Shown one piece after another: positions 8,676-16,672 of a stretch of 64,000 nucleotides of DNA. The stretch comes from Actinomadura sp. WMMA1423. GTDB lineage: Bacteria; Actinomycetota; Actinomycetes; Streptosporangiales; Streptosporangiaceae. The stretch's first letter is position 1; every line of letters starts with the position of its first letter. A program made the position numbers and the translations under genes. Where the stretch lies: positions 1,860,001 through 1,924,000 of the forward strand of contig NZ_CP041244.1 of assembly GCF_006547145.1 (NCBI RefSeq), read 5' to 3'. The notes beneath the pieces were generated by a model that saw only the letters and a program-made list of their open reading frames with translations, did no database searches and had not been told where the DNA came from.

Positions 8676-11366
8676 TTAATGAGCAGCATCCTGCCAGGTG
8701 CGGCCGGTGCCCATGGAGATGCTGAGGGGGGCTCGCAGTGCGTAGGCGCCGGCCATCTCGGTGCTGACGAGGGTTCTCAGTTCGTCGAGTTCGCCCGGGG
8801 CGACCTCGAAGACGAGTTCGTCGTGGACCTGGAGGAGCATGCGGGAGGTCAGGCCGGCGCGGCGCAGGGCGCGGTCGACGTTGAGGCTGGCGACCTTGAT
8901 GATGTCGGCGGCGGAGCCCTGGATGGGGGCGTTGAGGGCCATGCGTTCGGCCATCTCGCGGCGCTGGCGGTTGTCGGAGTTGAGGTCGGGCAGGTAGCGG
9001 CGGCGGCCGAGGATCGTCTCGGTGTAGCCCTCGTGGCGGGCCTTGGCGACGATGTCGCGCAGGTAGTCGCGGATGCCGCCGAACTGCTCGAAGTACTCCT
9101 CCATGAGGCCGCGCGCCTCGTCGGGGGAGATCCGCAGCTGCTGGGAGAGCCCGTAGGCGGACAGGCCGTAGGCGAGGCCGTAGTTCATGGCCTTGATGCG
9201 GGCGCGCAGCTCGGAGTCGATCTGCTCGGGCGGGAGCCCGAAGACGCGGGACGCGGTGATGGTGTGGAAGTCGGCGCCGGTGCCGAACGCCTCCAGGAGG
9301 GCCTCGTCCTCCGAGAGGTGCGCCATGATGCGCAGCTCGATCTGGGAGTAGTCGGCGGTGAGGAGGGACTCGTAGCCGCCGCCGACGACGAAGGCCTCGC
9401 GGATCTGGCGGCCTTCGGCGGTGCGGATCGGGATGTTCTGCAGGTTGGGGTCGGTGGAGGAGAGCCGGCCGGTGGCGGCGATCATCTGGTTGAACGTGGT
9501 GTGGATGCGGCCGGCGTCGTCGGCCATCGGGATGAGGGAGTCGACGATGCTCTTGAGCTTGGCGACCTCCCGCCATCGCAGGATGTGCTCCAGGACGGGG
9601 TGGCCGTCCTTCTCCAGGAGGGTGGTGAGGGCCTCGGAGTCGGTGGTGTAGCCGGTCTTGGTGCGCTTGGTCTTGGGCAGGTTCAGCTCGTCGAACAGGA
9701 CCTGCTGGACCTGCTTGGGCGACCCGAGGTTGAACTCGCGGCCGACGGCGGCGTGGGCCAGCTGCTCCTGCTCCTTGACCTGGCCGCCCAGGGACGCCGA
9801 CAGGCCGGCCAGGTGGTCGGCGTCGACGGCGATGCCCGCGCGCTCCATGCCGGCGAGGACGCCGACGAGCGGCAGCTCGACCTCGTGCAGGAGGCGGGTG
9901 GCGCCGCGCTTCTCGAGGTCCTTGTCGAGGACGTCGGCGAGCTCGGTGACGGCGCGGGCGCGGACCGCGAGGGCTTCGGCGGCCTCCTCCTCGCCGGAGC
10001 CGTCGAGGGTGAGCTGGCCGGAGTCCTCGGTCTCGCTGCGCAGCTCGCGGTGCAGGTAGCGCAGGACGAGGTCGGCGAGGTCGAACGTCCGCTGGCCGGG
10101 CAGCGCTAGGTAGGCGGCGAGCGCGGTGTCGCTGGTGAGGCCCTCCAGCCGCATGCCGCGCGCGGCGAGCGCCAGCATCGGGCCCTTGGCCTCGTGGATC
10201 GCCTTGGGGCGGGCGGGGTCGGCGAGGTAGGCGGCCAGGGCGCGCTCGTCGTCCTCGATCAGCTCGGCCGGGTCGATGTGGACGGCCGGGCCCTTCTTGG
10301 ACGCCAGCGCCAGCGCGGTGATCTCGCCGGTGCCGCGGCCCCAGGTGCCGGTGACGGCGACGCCGGTCCGCTCGGCGGTGTTGGCGTCGAGCCAGGCGCC
10401 GAGCGCGCCGGGTTCGAGCGCCTCGACCTCGACGTCGAAGCCCTCCTCGGCCTCGGGCTCGGCGGTCGAGATCGTGGCGTAGAGCCGTTCGCGCAGGACG
10501 CGGAACTGCAGCGAGTCGAACAGGGTGTGGATCTCCTCGCGGTCCCACTGGCCCATCGTCAGCTGCGGCGGCGCGAGCTCCAGGCCGACCTCGCAGTCGA
10601 GCTTGTTGATCTGCTGGTTGCGCAGCACGCCGGCCAGGTGCTCGCGGAGGTTGTCGCCGGCCTTGCCCTTGATCTCGCCGACCCGGGCGACGAGCGTGTC
10701 GAGGTCGCCGTACTTGGTGAGCCACTTGGCGGCGGTCTTCGGGCCGACGCCGGGGACGCCGGGCAGGTTGTCGCTGCTCTCTCCCACGAGGGCGGCGAGC
10801 TCGCGGTACCGCTCGGGCGGGACGCCGTACTTCGCCTCGACGGCGGCCGGGTCCATCCGGGCGAGCTCGGACACGCCGCGGACGGGGTACAGGATCGTCA
10901 CCGAGTCGTCGACGAGCTGGAACGCGTCGCGGTCGCCGGTGACGATGAGGGTCCGCATCCCCGCGCGGGTGGCCTGGACGGACAGCGTGGCGATGATGTC
11001 GTCCGCCTCGAACCCGGCGACCGACAGCCGCGGGATGCGCAGCGCGTCGAGCACCTCGAAGATCAGGCTGACCTGGCTGCGGAACTCGTCGGGCGTCTTC
11101 TGGCGGCCCGCCTTGTACTCCACGTACTGCTCGTGCCGGAACGTCGGCTCGGAGCGGTCGAACGCCACCGCGATGTGGGACGGCTGCTCGTCGCGCAGGA
11201 CGTTGATGAGCATGGAGGTGAAGCCGTAGACGGCGTTGGTCGGCTGCCCGTCGGTCGTGGAGAAGTTCTCCACGGGCAATGCGAAGAACGCCCGGTAGGC
11301 CAGGGAGTGGCCGTCGAGCAGGAGGAGCCGGTCGCGCTTGTCAGGGGTCGTCGGTGAGGTCGCCAC
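8676..11366 (-). CDS. polA: DNA polymerase I
   Basis: DNA polymerase I fills gaps and removes RNA primers in replication and repair. The 896-residue protein has an N-terminal 5'-3' exonuclease domain (DGHSLAYRAFF, GFEADDIIAT, TGDRDAFQL, GVGPKTAAKWL), a middle 3'-5' exonuclease-like domain, and a C-terminal family A polymerase with motif A (DYSQIELRI), motif B (IKAMNYGLAYG) and motif C (QVHDELVFEV). In the middle domain the first proofreading motif D-x-E is replaced by VAVTGTWGRG, so proofreading is probably lost, as in other actinobacterial PolA. The GTG start at 11366 is divergent from the thioesterase gene with 45 bp between. A structured repeat begins right after its TAA stop. Confidence 0.97.
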   Translation of the reverse strand: MATSPTTPDKRDRLLLLDGHSLAYRAFFALPVENFSTTDGQPTNAVYGFTSMLINVLRDEQPSHIAVAFDRSEPTFRHEQYVEYKAGRQKTPDEFRSQVSLIFEVLDALRIPRLSVAGFEADDIIATLSVQATRAGMRTLIVTGDRDAFQLVDDSVTILYPVRGVSELARMDPAAVEAKYGVPPERYRELAALVGESSDNLPGVPGVGPKTAAKWLTKYGDLDTLVARVGEIKGKAGDNLREHLAGVLRNQQINKLDCEVGLELAPPQLTMGQWDREEIHTLFDSLQFRVLRERLYATISTAEPEAEEGFDVEVEALEPGALGAWLDANTAERTGVAVTGTWGRGTGEITALALASKKGPAVHIDPAELIEDDERALAAYLADPARPKAIHEAKGPMLALAARGMRLEGLTSDTALAAYLALPGQRTFDLADLVLRYLHRELRSETEDSGQLTLDGSGEEEAAEALAVRARAVTELADVLDKDLEKRGATRLLHEVELPLVGVLAGMERAGIAVDADHLAGLSASLGGQVKEQEQLAHAAVGREFNLGSPKQVQQVLFDELNLPKTKRTKTGYTTDSEALTTLLEKDGHPVLEHILRWREVAKLKSIVDSLIPMADDAGRIHTTFNQMIAATGRLSSTDPNLQNIPIRTAEGRQIREAFVVGGGYESLLTADYSQIELRIMAHLSEDEALLEAFGTGADFHTITASRVFGLPPEQIDSELRARIKAMNYGLAYGLSAYGLSQQLRISPDEARGLMEEYFEQFGGIRDYLRDIVAKARHEGYTETILGRRRYLPDLNSDNRQRREMAERMALNAPIQGSAADIIKVASLNVDRALRRAGLTSRMLLQVHDELVFEVAPGELDELRTLVSTEMAGAYALRAPLSISMGTGRTWQDAAH

Positions 11367-11411
11367 ACCAGGACTCTAGTCTGCGCGTACGACAGTTTTG
11401 TGGAGGCGTAA

Positions 11412-11861
11412 GTGACTGACACCGACGGCGCGAACCCGCGGGACCCGATCGCGGAGATCCTCGCGGGGGGCGAGTTCGACGCGCACGGCGACCTGGCGAA
11501 GACCATGGGCCTCGAGTACCTGGAGGCGTCGCCCGAGCGCGTGGTGGGCCGCATGCCGGTGAAGGGCAACACCCAGCCCTACGGCCTCCTGCACGGCGGC
11601 GCCTCCTGCGTCCTGGCCGAGTCGATCGGCTCCGCCGGCGCGGCCCTGCACGCGGGCCCGGGCCGCATCGCCGTCGGGATCGAGATCAACGCCACCCACC
11701 ACCGGTCCGCGACCGAGGGGTGGGTGACGGGCGTGGCCACCCAGGTGCACGGGGGCCGCACCCTCGCCACCTACGACATCGTCATCACCGACGACCAGGA
11801 CCGGAGGGTCTGCACCGCGCGCCTCACCTGCATGCTGCGGGACGCCCCGTCCGGCGGCTGA
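11412..11861 (+). CDS. PaaI-type hotdog thioesterase
   Basis: This 149-residue protein is a single hotdog domain. The PaaI-family signature GLLHGGASCVLAES places the helix and catalytic region, followed by GIEINATHHRSATEG and the AR..C...R strand at the C-terminus. Members hydrolyse aryl- or acyl-CoA thioesters, often serving detoxification of stalled phenylacetyl or aromatic CoA intermediates. No catabolic operon is adjacent, so the substrate is open. The GTG start at 11412 has GGAGG five bases upstream. The gene is divergent from polA, a pairing also found in other actinobacteria. Confidence 0.9.
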   Translation: MTDTDGANPRDPIAEILAGGEFDAHGDLAKTMGLEYLEASPERVVGRMPVKGNTQPYGLLHGGASCVLAESIGSAGAALHAGPGRIAVGIEINATHHRSATEGWVTGVATQVHGGRTLATYDIVITDDQDRRVCTARLTCMLRDAPSGG

Positions 11862-11938
11862 GACCTCGCCCGGCCCGGGCGCCCCGGCCGGCCGCGGCGC
11901 TCCGTTCGGCCGTGGACGCGCCTTGATCCGCACTTTCT

Positions 11939-11968
11939 TTGCGATGCGCGGCCCCGGGTCTGTAGCGT
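11939..11968 (+). promoter_or_regulatory. candidate promoter for the lipoprotein gene leader
   Basis: TTGCGA (11939-11944) and TAGCGT (11963-11968) are separated by 18 bases and resemble actinobacterial -35 and -10 hexamers. Transcription from about 11975 would give a leader of about 200 nucleotides carrying the dyad at 11981-12049. Read by eye only. Confidence 0.35.
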
Positions 11969-11980
11969 GGATCAGACCGG

Positions 11981-12049
11981 CCCGGGGTCACCGAGTAGAC
12001 AACGTACGCGCCCGGGGAAGGTTCGTACGGCCCCAAAGGTGACCCCGGG
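11981..12049 (+). promoter_or_regulatory. long dyad in the 316-bp gap before the lipoprotein gene
   Basis: A perfect 12-bp inverted repeat, CCCGGGGTCACC (11981-11992) and GGTGACCCCGGG (12038-12049), encloses 45 bases with an inner CGTACG pair (12003-12008 and 12024-12029). A smaller dyad GGTCTG/CAGACC precedes it. It could be a structured 5' leader for the downstream gene or a terminator of the thioesterase transcript; no T-run follows. It matches no riboswitch class that I recognise. The rest of the gap shows nothing else. Confidence 0.5.
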
Positions 12050-12177
12050 TCAACACATGCCCGGGGCCGGCGCCCCGCCGCGCCGACACCGGCGTAGGTC
12101 CGTCACCGGTTGCGGTTGCGTTGCGAAACGATCCCGCCCGTTCACCCGGCCCGCCCGCCGGCCGTACCTTCCGAGAC

Positions 12178-12765
12178 ATGCGCCACGCTGACACGCGCAC
12201 CCGCGGCCCGCGCACCCGGCCCCGCGCGGGCAACGCCCTCGCGGCCGCCGCGCTCATCCTCGCCGCGACCCTCCCGCTCGCCGGGTGCTCCGGCTCCGGG
12301 CACGCCACCTCCCCGCCCGACTACAAGATCCCGGCCGAGAGGGCGCGCGAGGGCGAGTCCGTCCCCGAGGGCAAGACCGGCAAGAGCGCCGACATGCGCT
12401 TCACCGTCGTCGGCTTCCGCGAAGCCATGACCGACGTCATGGGCACCCACGCCGCCATGAACGCCAAGGGCGCCTTCACGCGCGTCCGCGTCCTCGCCGT
12501 CAACACCGGGCGCGACATCCAGGTCTTCGACACCTGGAAGCAGCGGCTCGTCACCACCGACGGCGGGACCTACTCCCCCGACGTCAACGCCACCATGATC
12601 AAGCGGCAGCCGGAGCGGCTCTCGGTCGGCGCGTCCATGCGCGTCGAGTTCGACCTGTGGTTCGACGTCCCGCGCGGTGCGAAGACCAAGGCCGTCCGCC
12701 TGTACGGCTCGCCGCCCGTCGGCGCGACGAGCGACCCCGCCCCCGCCGAGATCCCGCTGCCCTGA
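12178..12765 (+). CDS. lipoprotein with DUF4352-like domain
   Basis: The 195-residue product begins with basic residues, a hydrophobic stretch (AAAALILAATLPLAGC) and a lipobox with Cys at about residue 40, so it should be lipidated and held on the outer face of the membrane. The rest resembles DUF4352, an immunoglobulin-like domain of secreted actinobacterial and Firmicute proteins: FTVVGFREA, FTRVRVLAVNTG, VTTDGGTYSPD, and a closing VEFDLWFDVPRGAK strand. The role is unknown. An in-frame start at 12121 is less likely because the signal peptide starts at MRHADTRTRG. It converges on livF across a bidirectional hairpin. Confidence 0.85.
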   Translation: MRHADTRTRGPRTRPRAGNALAAAALILAATLPLAGCSGSGHATSPPDYKIPAERAREGESVPEGKTGKSADMRFTVVGFREAMTDVMGTHAAMNAKGAFTRVRVLAVNTGRDIQVFDTWKQRLVTTDGGTYSPDVNATMIKRQPERLSVGASMRVEFDLWFDVPRGAKTKAVRLYGSPPVGATSDPAPAEIPLP

Positions 12766-12780
12766 CCCCCGCGACGCGCG

Positions 12781-12819
12781 AGGCCCGCCCGGCCCGGACG
12801 AACCGGACCGAGCGGGCCT
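12781..12819. terminator. bidirectional hairpin between the lipoprotein gene and livF
   Basis: AGGCCCGC (12781-12788) pairs with GCGGGCCT (12812-12819), and the loop holds a nearly complete CGGCCCGG/CCGGACCG stem with one mismatch. It lies between two convergent genes and has no T-run, which is common for GC-rich terminators. Confidence 0.6.
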
Positions 12820-12836
12820 GAGACCCGGACGAGCCG

Positions 12837-13652
12837 CTACTCCGGCCCGTCCACCTCAGAGTCCTTCGCGGACGCGGAGTCCTTCGCGGACGCGGAGCCC
12901 TTCACCGGCCCGCCCGCCGCTCCGGCCGCCGGACCGGCGCCTTCGCCGAGCTCGCCGCCCAGGTACGCCGCCCGGACCTCCGGGTCGTCCAGCAGGTCCG
13001 CCGCCGGAGCCGACTTCACCACGCGGCCGGTCTCCAGCACGTACGCCCGGTGCGCGATCTGCAGCGCCTGCTGCGCGTTCTGCTCCACCAGCAGCACCGT
13101 CGTCCCGCGCCGGTTGATCTCCTGGATGATCGAGAAGATCTGCTGGACGAGCATGGGCGCGAGCCCCATCGACGGCTCGTCCAGCAGCAGCACCTTCGGC
13201 TTGGCCATCAGCGCCCGCCCGATCGCGAGCATCTGCTGCTCGCCGCCGGACATCGTGCCGCCCATCTGCCTGCGCCGCTCGGCCAGCCGCGGGAACAGCT
13301 CGTACGCCTCGGCCAGCTCCTTGGCGGAGTCGTCCTTGCGGGCGTAGGCGCCCATCAGCAGGTTCTCCTCCACCGTCATGCCGGGGAAGATCCCCCGGCC
13401 CTCCGGCGCCTGCCCGATGCCGACCAGCACCCGCTTGTGCCCGGGCATCTTGCTGATGTCCTCGCCGTCGAACCGGATCGCGCCCGACGACAGCGAGCGC
13501 AGCCCCGACACGGTCTTCAGGGTCGTCGTCTTCCCGGCGCCGTTCGCGCCGATCAGCGTGACGATCTCCCCCTGGCCGACCTCCGCGCTGATGCCCTTCA
13601 ACGCCGCGATCTTCCCGTAGTGGACGTGGATGTCACTGATCTCAAGAAGCAT
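12837..13652 (-). CDS. livF: branched-chain amino acid ABC transporter ATP-binding protein LivF
   Basis: LivF is one of two ATPases that energise branched-chain amino-acid uptake. The 271-residue protein starts MLLEISDIHVHYGKI and has Walker A (GANGAGKTT), the LivF-type PEGRGIFPGMTVEENL segment, the signature MSGGEQQML, Walker B (VLLLDEPSMGLAP) and the switch His region (LLVEQNAQQAL). Family members are usually 233-240 residues; here about 35 extra C-terminal residues are Ala/Gly/Lys/Asp-rich and contain a direct SASAKD repeat, probably disordered. The start overlaps the end of livG by 11 bp. It is the last gene of livKHMGF. Confidence 0.95.
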   Translation of the reverse strand: MLLEISDIHVHYGKIAALKGISAEVGQGEIVTLIGANGAGKTTTLKTVSGLRSLSSGAIRFDGEDISKMPGHKRVLVGIGQAPEGRGIFPGMTVEENLLMGAYARKDDSAKELAEAYELFPRLAERRRQMGGTMSGGEQQMLAIGRALMAKPKVLLLDEPSMGLAPMLVQQIFSIIQEINRRGTTVLLVEQNAQQALQIAHRAYVLETGRVVKSAPAADLLDDPEVRAAYLGGELGEGAGPAAGAAGGPVKGSASAKDSASAKDSEVDGPE

Positions 13653-14433
13653 CGGCCGGAGCCCCCAGATACGCCTCGATGACCCGCGGGTCGTTCTGCA
13701 CCTCGGCCGGCAGGCCGTCCGCGATCTTCTGGCCGAAGTCGAGCACCGCGACCCGGTCGCTGATGCCCATGACCAGGCTCATGTCGTGCTCGATCAGCAG
13801 CACCGTCACGCCGGTGTCGCGGATCTCGCGGATCAGCTGCTGCAGCGCCACCTTCTCGGCCGGGTTCATGCCCGCCGCCGGCTCGTCCAGCAGCAGCAGC
13901 TTCGGCTCGGTCGCCAGCGCCCGCGCGATCTCCAGCCGCCGCTGGTCGCCGTACGGCAGGTTCTTCGCCGCCTCCGCGCCGCGGTGCGGGATGCCCACGA
14001 GCTCCAGCAGCTCCTGCGCCCGCTCGCGCCCGCGGCGCTCCTCGCGGTGGTGCCACGGCAGCCCGAGCGCCGCCCCGACGAACCCCGTCCGGTGGTGCGC
14101 GTCCGCGCCCACCATCACGTTCTCGATCGCCGTCATGTTGTGGAACAGCCGCACGTTCTGGAACGTGCGCGCCACACCCAGCTTCGTGACCGTGTACCGC
14201 TTCTTGCCGTCGATGCGCTTCCCGCGGAACACCACCTGCCCCTCGGTCGGCCGGTAGACGCCGGTGGTCACGTTGAACACCGTCGTCTTCCCCGCCCCGT
14301 TCGGGCCGATCAGCGCGAAGATCTCGCCCTCGCGGATCGTGATGTCCACCTTGTTGAGCGCGACCACGCCGCCGAACCGCATGACGACGTCCCGCAGCTC
14401 CAGGACGGGCGCACCGCCCTCCGCCTCGCTCAC
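13642..14433 (-). CDS. livG: branched-chain amino acid ABC transporter ATP-binding protein LivG
   Basis: LivG is the partner ATPase to LivF. The 263-residue product has Walker A (GPNGAGKTT), a Q-loop region (LGVARTFQNVRLF), the LivG-type insert before the signature NLPYGDQRRLEIARAL, Walker B (LLLLDEPAAGMNP) and switch His (LLIEHDMSLVM). The signature has YGDQ in place of LSGGQ, which is usual for LivG. The GTG start at 14433 overlaps the livM stop by four bases (GTGA), so translation is coupled; the frame continues upstream only as a shadow of livM. Confidence 0.96.
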   Translation of the reverse strand: MSEAEGGAPVLELRDVVMRFGGVVALNKVDITIREGEIFALIGPNGAGKTTVFNVTTGVYRPTEGQVVFRGKRIDGKKRYTVTKLGVARTFQNVRLFHNMTAIENVMVGADAHHRTGFVGAALGLPWHHREERRGRERAQELLELVGIPHRGAEAAKNLPYGDQRRLEIARALATEPKLLLLDEPAAGMNPAEKVALQQLIREIRDTGVTVLLIEHDMSLVMGISDRVAVLDFGQKIADGLPAEVQNDPRVIEAYLGAPADAS

Positions 14434-15605
14434 TTGCCCTCCTCCACGGCGACCGCGTCGGACTGGCCCGGACCGGCCACCTCGGCGCCCATGCTGCCCA
14501 TGCCGCCGGTGCCCTCGGCCAGCTCCGCCTTCCGCTGCCGAGACGGCCACAGGCCCTCCGGACGGAAGATCATCATCGCCACGAGCGCCGCACCGAAGAT
14601 CAGCATCCGGTAGTCGTGCAGGAACCGGAACCGCTCGGGCAGCCACGCCAGCACCGCCGCGCCCAGCATGACGCCCGGAAGGTTGCCGGAACCGCCCAGC
14701 ACCACGCCGGCCAGGATCAGCGCCGACACCAGGAACTCGAAGTTCTGCGGGTTGATCGAGGTGATCTGCCCGGCGAACACCACGCCGCCGCTGCCGCCGA
14801 TCGCCGCGCCGATCGCGAACGCCGCCAGCTTGAACTTGAACGTCGGCACGCCCATCAGCTCCGCCGCGTCCTCGTCCTCCCGGATCGACGCCCACGCGCG
14901 CCCCACCCGCGACCGCTCCAGCCGCTTCACGAAGATGATCGCGAGGACGATGAACAGCAGCAGCAGGTAGTAGTACGGCCGCGCGTCCAGCAGCCCGTAC
15001 TTCAGCGGCTGCACACCGAGGATCTCGAACTCCGACAGCGACGGCGGGTGCGGGATCTCCTGCACGCCGCGCGGCCCGTTCACGAACGAGCTGTTGTTCG
15101 CCGTCCGCTTGACGATCTCACCGAAGCCGAGCGTGACGATCGCGAGGTAGTCGCCGCGCAGCCGCAGCGTCGGCGCCCCGAGGATGACCCCCGCGAGCGC
15201 CGAGAACGCGATCGCCAGCCCCAGCGACTCCCAGAAGTTCCACCCGTAGCGCGTCGCGAAGATGGCCATCGTGTAGCCGCCCACCGCGTAGAACGCCACG
15301 TACCCGAGGTCCAGGAGGCCGGCCATGCCGACCACCACGTTCAGCCCGATCGCCAGCAGCACGTAGATCGCGATCTGGCTGCTCAGCATCGACGCCCAGT
15401 CGCTGCCGCTCGGCGCCATGAACGAGCCGATCGCCTCGCTCGGCAGCAGCAGCCCGCCGACGATCAGCAGGAGGTACACCACCCACCGCACCGCGCCGGG
15501 CGCACCAGCCCACCAGTCGCGCAGCGGGTCCAGGGAGAACATGTCCCCGCGCGAGCGGAGGCCGGCCGCGCCGCCCTTGCCGTTTCCGTTCTTCGTGAGG
15601 TTCAT
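14430..15605 (-). CDS. livM: branched-chain amino acid ABC transporter permease LivM
   Basis: LivM is one of the two membrane permeases of the liv importer. The 391-residue protein has a 30-residue soluble N-terminus, then eight to ten hydrophobic segments. The permease coupling loop is recognisable in the RVGRAWASIREDEDAAELMG stretch, which contacts the ATPases. The C-terminal 35 residues are soluble. Both ends overlap neighbours by four bases: ATGA with livH upstream and GTGA with livG downstream. Confidence 0.95.
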   Translation of the reverse strand: MNLTKNGNGKGGAAGLRSRGDMFSLDPLRDWWAGAPGAVRWVVYLLLIVGGLLLPSEAIGSFMAPSGSDWASMLSSQIAIYVLLAIGLNVVVGMAGLLDLGYVAFYAVGGYTMAIFATRYGWNFWESLGLAIAFSALAGVILGAPTLRLRGDYLAIVTLGFGEIVKRTANNSSFVNGPRGVQEIPHPPSLSEFEILGVQPLKYGLLDARPYYYLLLLFIVLAIIFVKRLERSRVGRAWASIREDEDAAELMGVPTFKFKLAAFAIGAAIGGSGGVVFAGQITSINPQNFEFLVSALILAGVVLGGSGNLPGVMLGAAVLAWLPERFRFLHDYRMLIFGAALVAMMIFRPEGLWPSRQRKAELAEGTGGMGSMGAEVAGPGQSDAVAVEEGK

Positions 15606-16567
15606 GCGCGCGCCTGCTGGAGGGACTCACCGAGAATGCCGGTGGGACGGAACATCAGGACAAGGATGAGCACGGAGAACGCGACCACGTCGCGCCACTG
15701 GGATCCGAAGAAGCTCGAACCGTACATCTCCAGCAGCCCGAGGGTGAACCCGCCGACCAGGGCGCCGCGGATGTTGCCGATGCCGCCGAGCACCGCCGCC
15801 GTGAACGCCTTGATGCCGAGCAGGAAGCCGACGAAGTAGTTCGTGCTCTCAAAGCGCAGGAAGTACAGCGCGGCGGCCACCCCGGCCATCACACCGCCGA
15901 CCAGGAAAGTCACCTGCACCACCCGGTCGATGTTCACGCCCATCAGCACGGCCGTCTCCGGGTCCTGCGCCGTCGAGCGGATGCCGCGGCCGAGCTTCGT
16001 GCGGTTCACGAACTGGTCCAGCGCGACCATCATGAGCACCGCGCCGATGAAGACGATCAGCTGGTCGTTGCGGATCAGGATCGGCCCGAAGTCCACGACG
16101 TCGGACAGCTTCTTGAAGTGCTCGTTGACATCGAGCTTGCCGCCCTCCTTCGACGTCCCGAACACCTTGCTGATGATCACCGTGCCCATCAGCTGCTGGA
16201 TGAAGATCGACGCGCCGATCGCCGAGATCAGCGCCGCGAGTCTCGACGCCCCCCGTTTGCGCAGCGGCCGGTAGGCCGCCACCTCCAGCAGCATCGCGCC
16301 GCCGCCCGCCACCACGCCGCTGACGACGGCCATGAGCGCCACCACGCCGATCAGCGCGACGCCGCCCACGGCGGACAGGTCCAGGGTCCGCGCCGTCCAC
16401 AGCGCCGCGAACGTGCCGACCATGAAGATGTCGGCGTGCGCGAAGTTGATCAGCCGGAGCACGCCGTAGACCATCGTGTAGCCCAGCGCCAGCAGCGCGT
16501 AGATCGCGCCCAGCGCCAGGCCGTCGACGGTCGACGGCCAGAATTGATTGATGAAGTCGTCGAGCAC
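15602..16567 (-). CDS. livH: branched-chain amino acid ABC transporter permease LivH
   Basis: LivH is the second permease. The 321-residue protein is hydrophobic throughout, with the family-typical opening DGLALGAIYALLALGYTMVYG and the conserved RLINFAHADIFMVG region. The coupling segment is RGIRSTAQDPETAVLMGVN. An extra loop of about 30 polar residues (around FGTSKEGGKLDVNEHFKKLS) is longer than in E. coli LivH. It is the first gene after the intergenic hairpin that separates the membrane and ATPase genes from livK. Confidence 0.95.
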   Translation of the reverse strand: MLDDFINQFWPSTVDGLALGAIYALLALGYTMVYGVLRLINFAHADIFMVGTFAALWTARTLDLSAVGGVALIGVVALMAVVSGVVAGGGAMLLEVAAYRPLRKRGASRLAALISAIGASIFIQQLMGTVIISKVFGTSKEGGKLDVNEHFKKLSDVVDFGPILIRNDQLIVFIGAVLMMVALDQFVNRTKLGRGIRSTAQDPETAVLMGVNIDRVVQVTFLVGGVMAGVAAALYFLRFESTNYFVGFLLGIKAFTAAVLGGIGNIRGALVGGFTLGLLEMYGSSFFGSQWRDVVAFSVLILVLMFRPTGILGESLQQARA

Positions 16568-16588
16568 CTTCGGTCGCCTTCGTCAAAA

Positions 16589-16618
16589 GGAGCGGGAGCG
16601 CTGTAGCGCTCCCGCTCC
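16589..16618 (-). terminator. livK-livH: perfect 14-bp hairpin between livK and livH
   Basis: GGAGCGGGAGCGCT (16589-16602) and AGCGCTCCCGCTCC (16605-16618) pair perfectly around a two-base centre. It sits between the binding-protein gene and the permease genes of one operon. No T-run follows, so it may be a partial terminator or an mRNA-stabilising structure that allows more binding protein than membrane complex, as is known for other binding-protein transporters. Confidence 0.75.
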
Positions 16619-16672
16619 CGCGCCATCAGGGGCCCCCGCGGACGGGGGCGGTCGGTCCGGGCGTGGTGACGC

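Noticed and set aside
11981..12049. Dyad considered as a ydaO (c-di-AMP), cobalamin or Moco riboswitch.
   Set aside because: The conserved sequence blocks of these classes were not found; only the dyad itself is supported.
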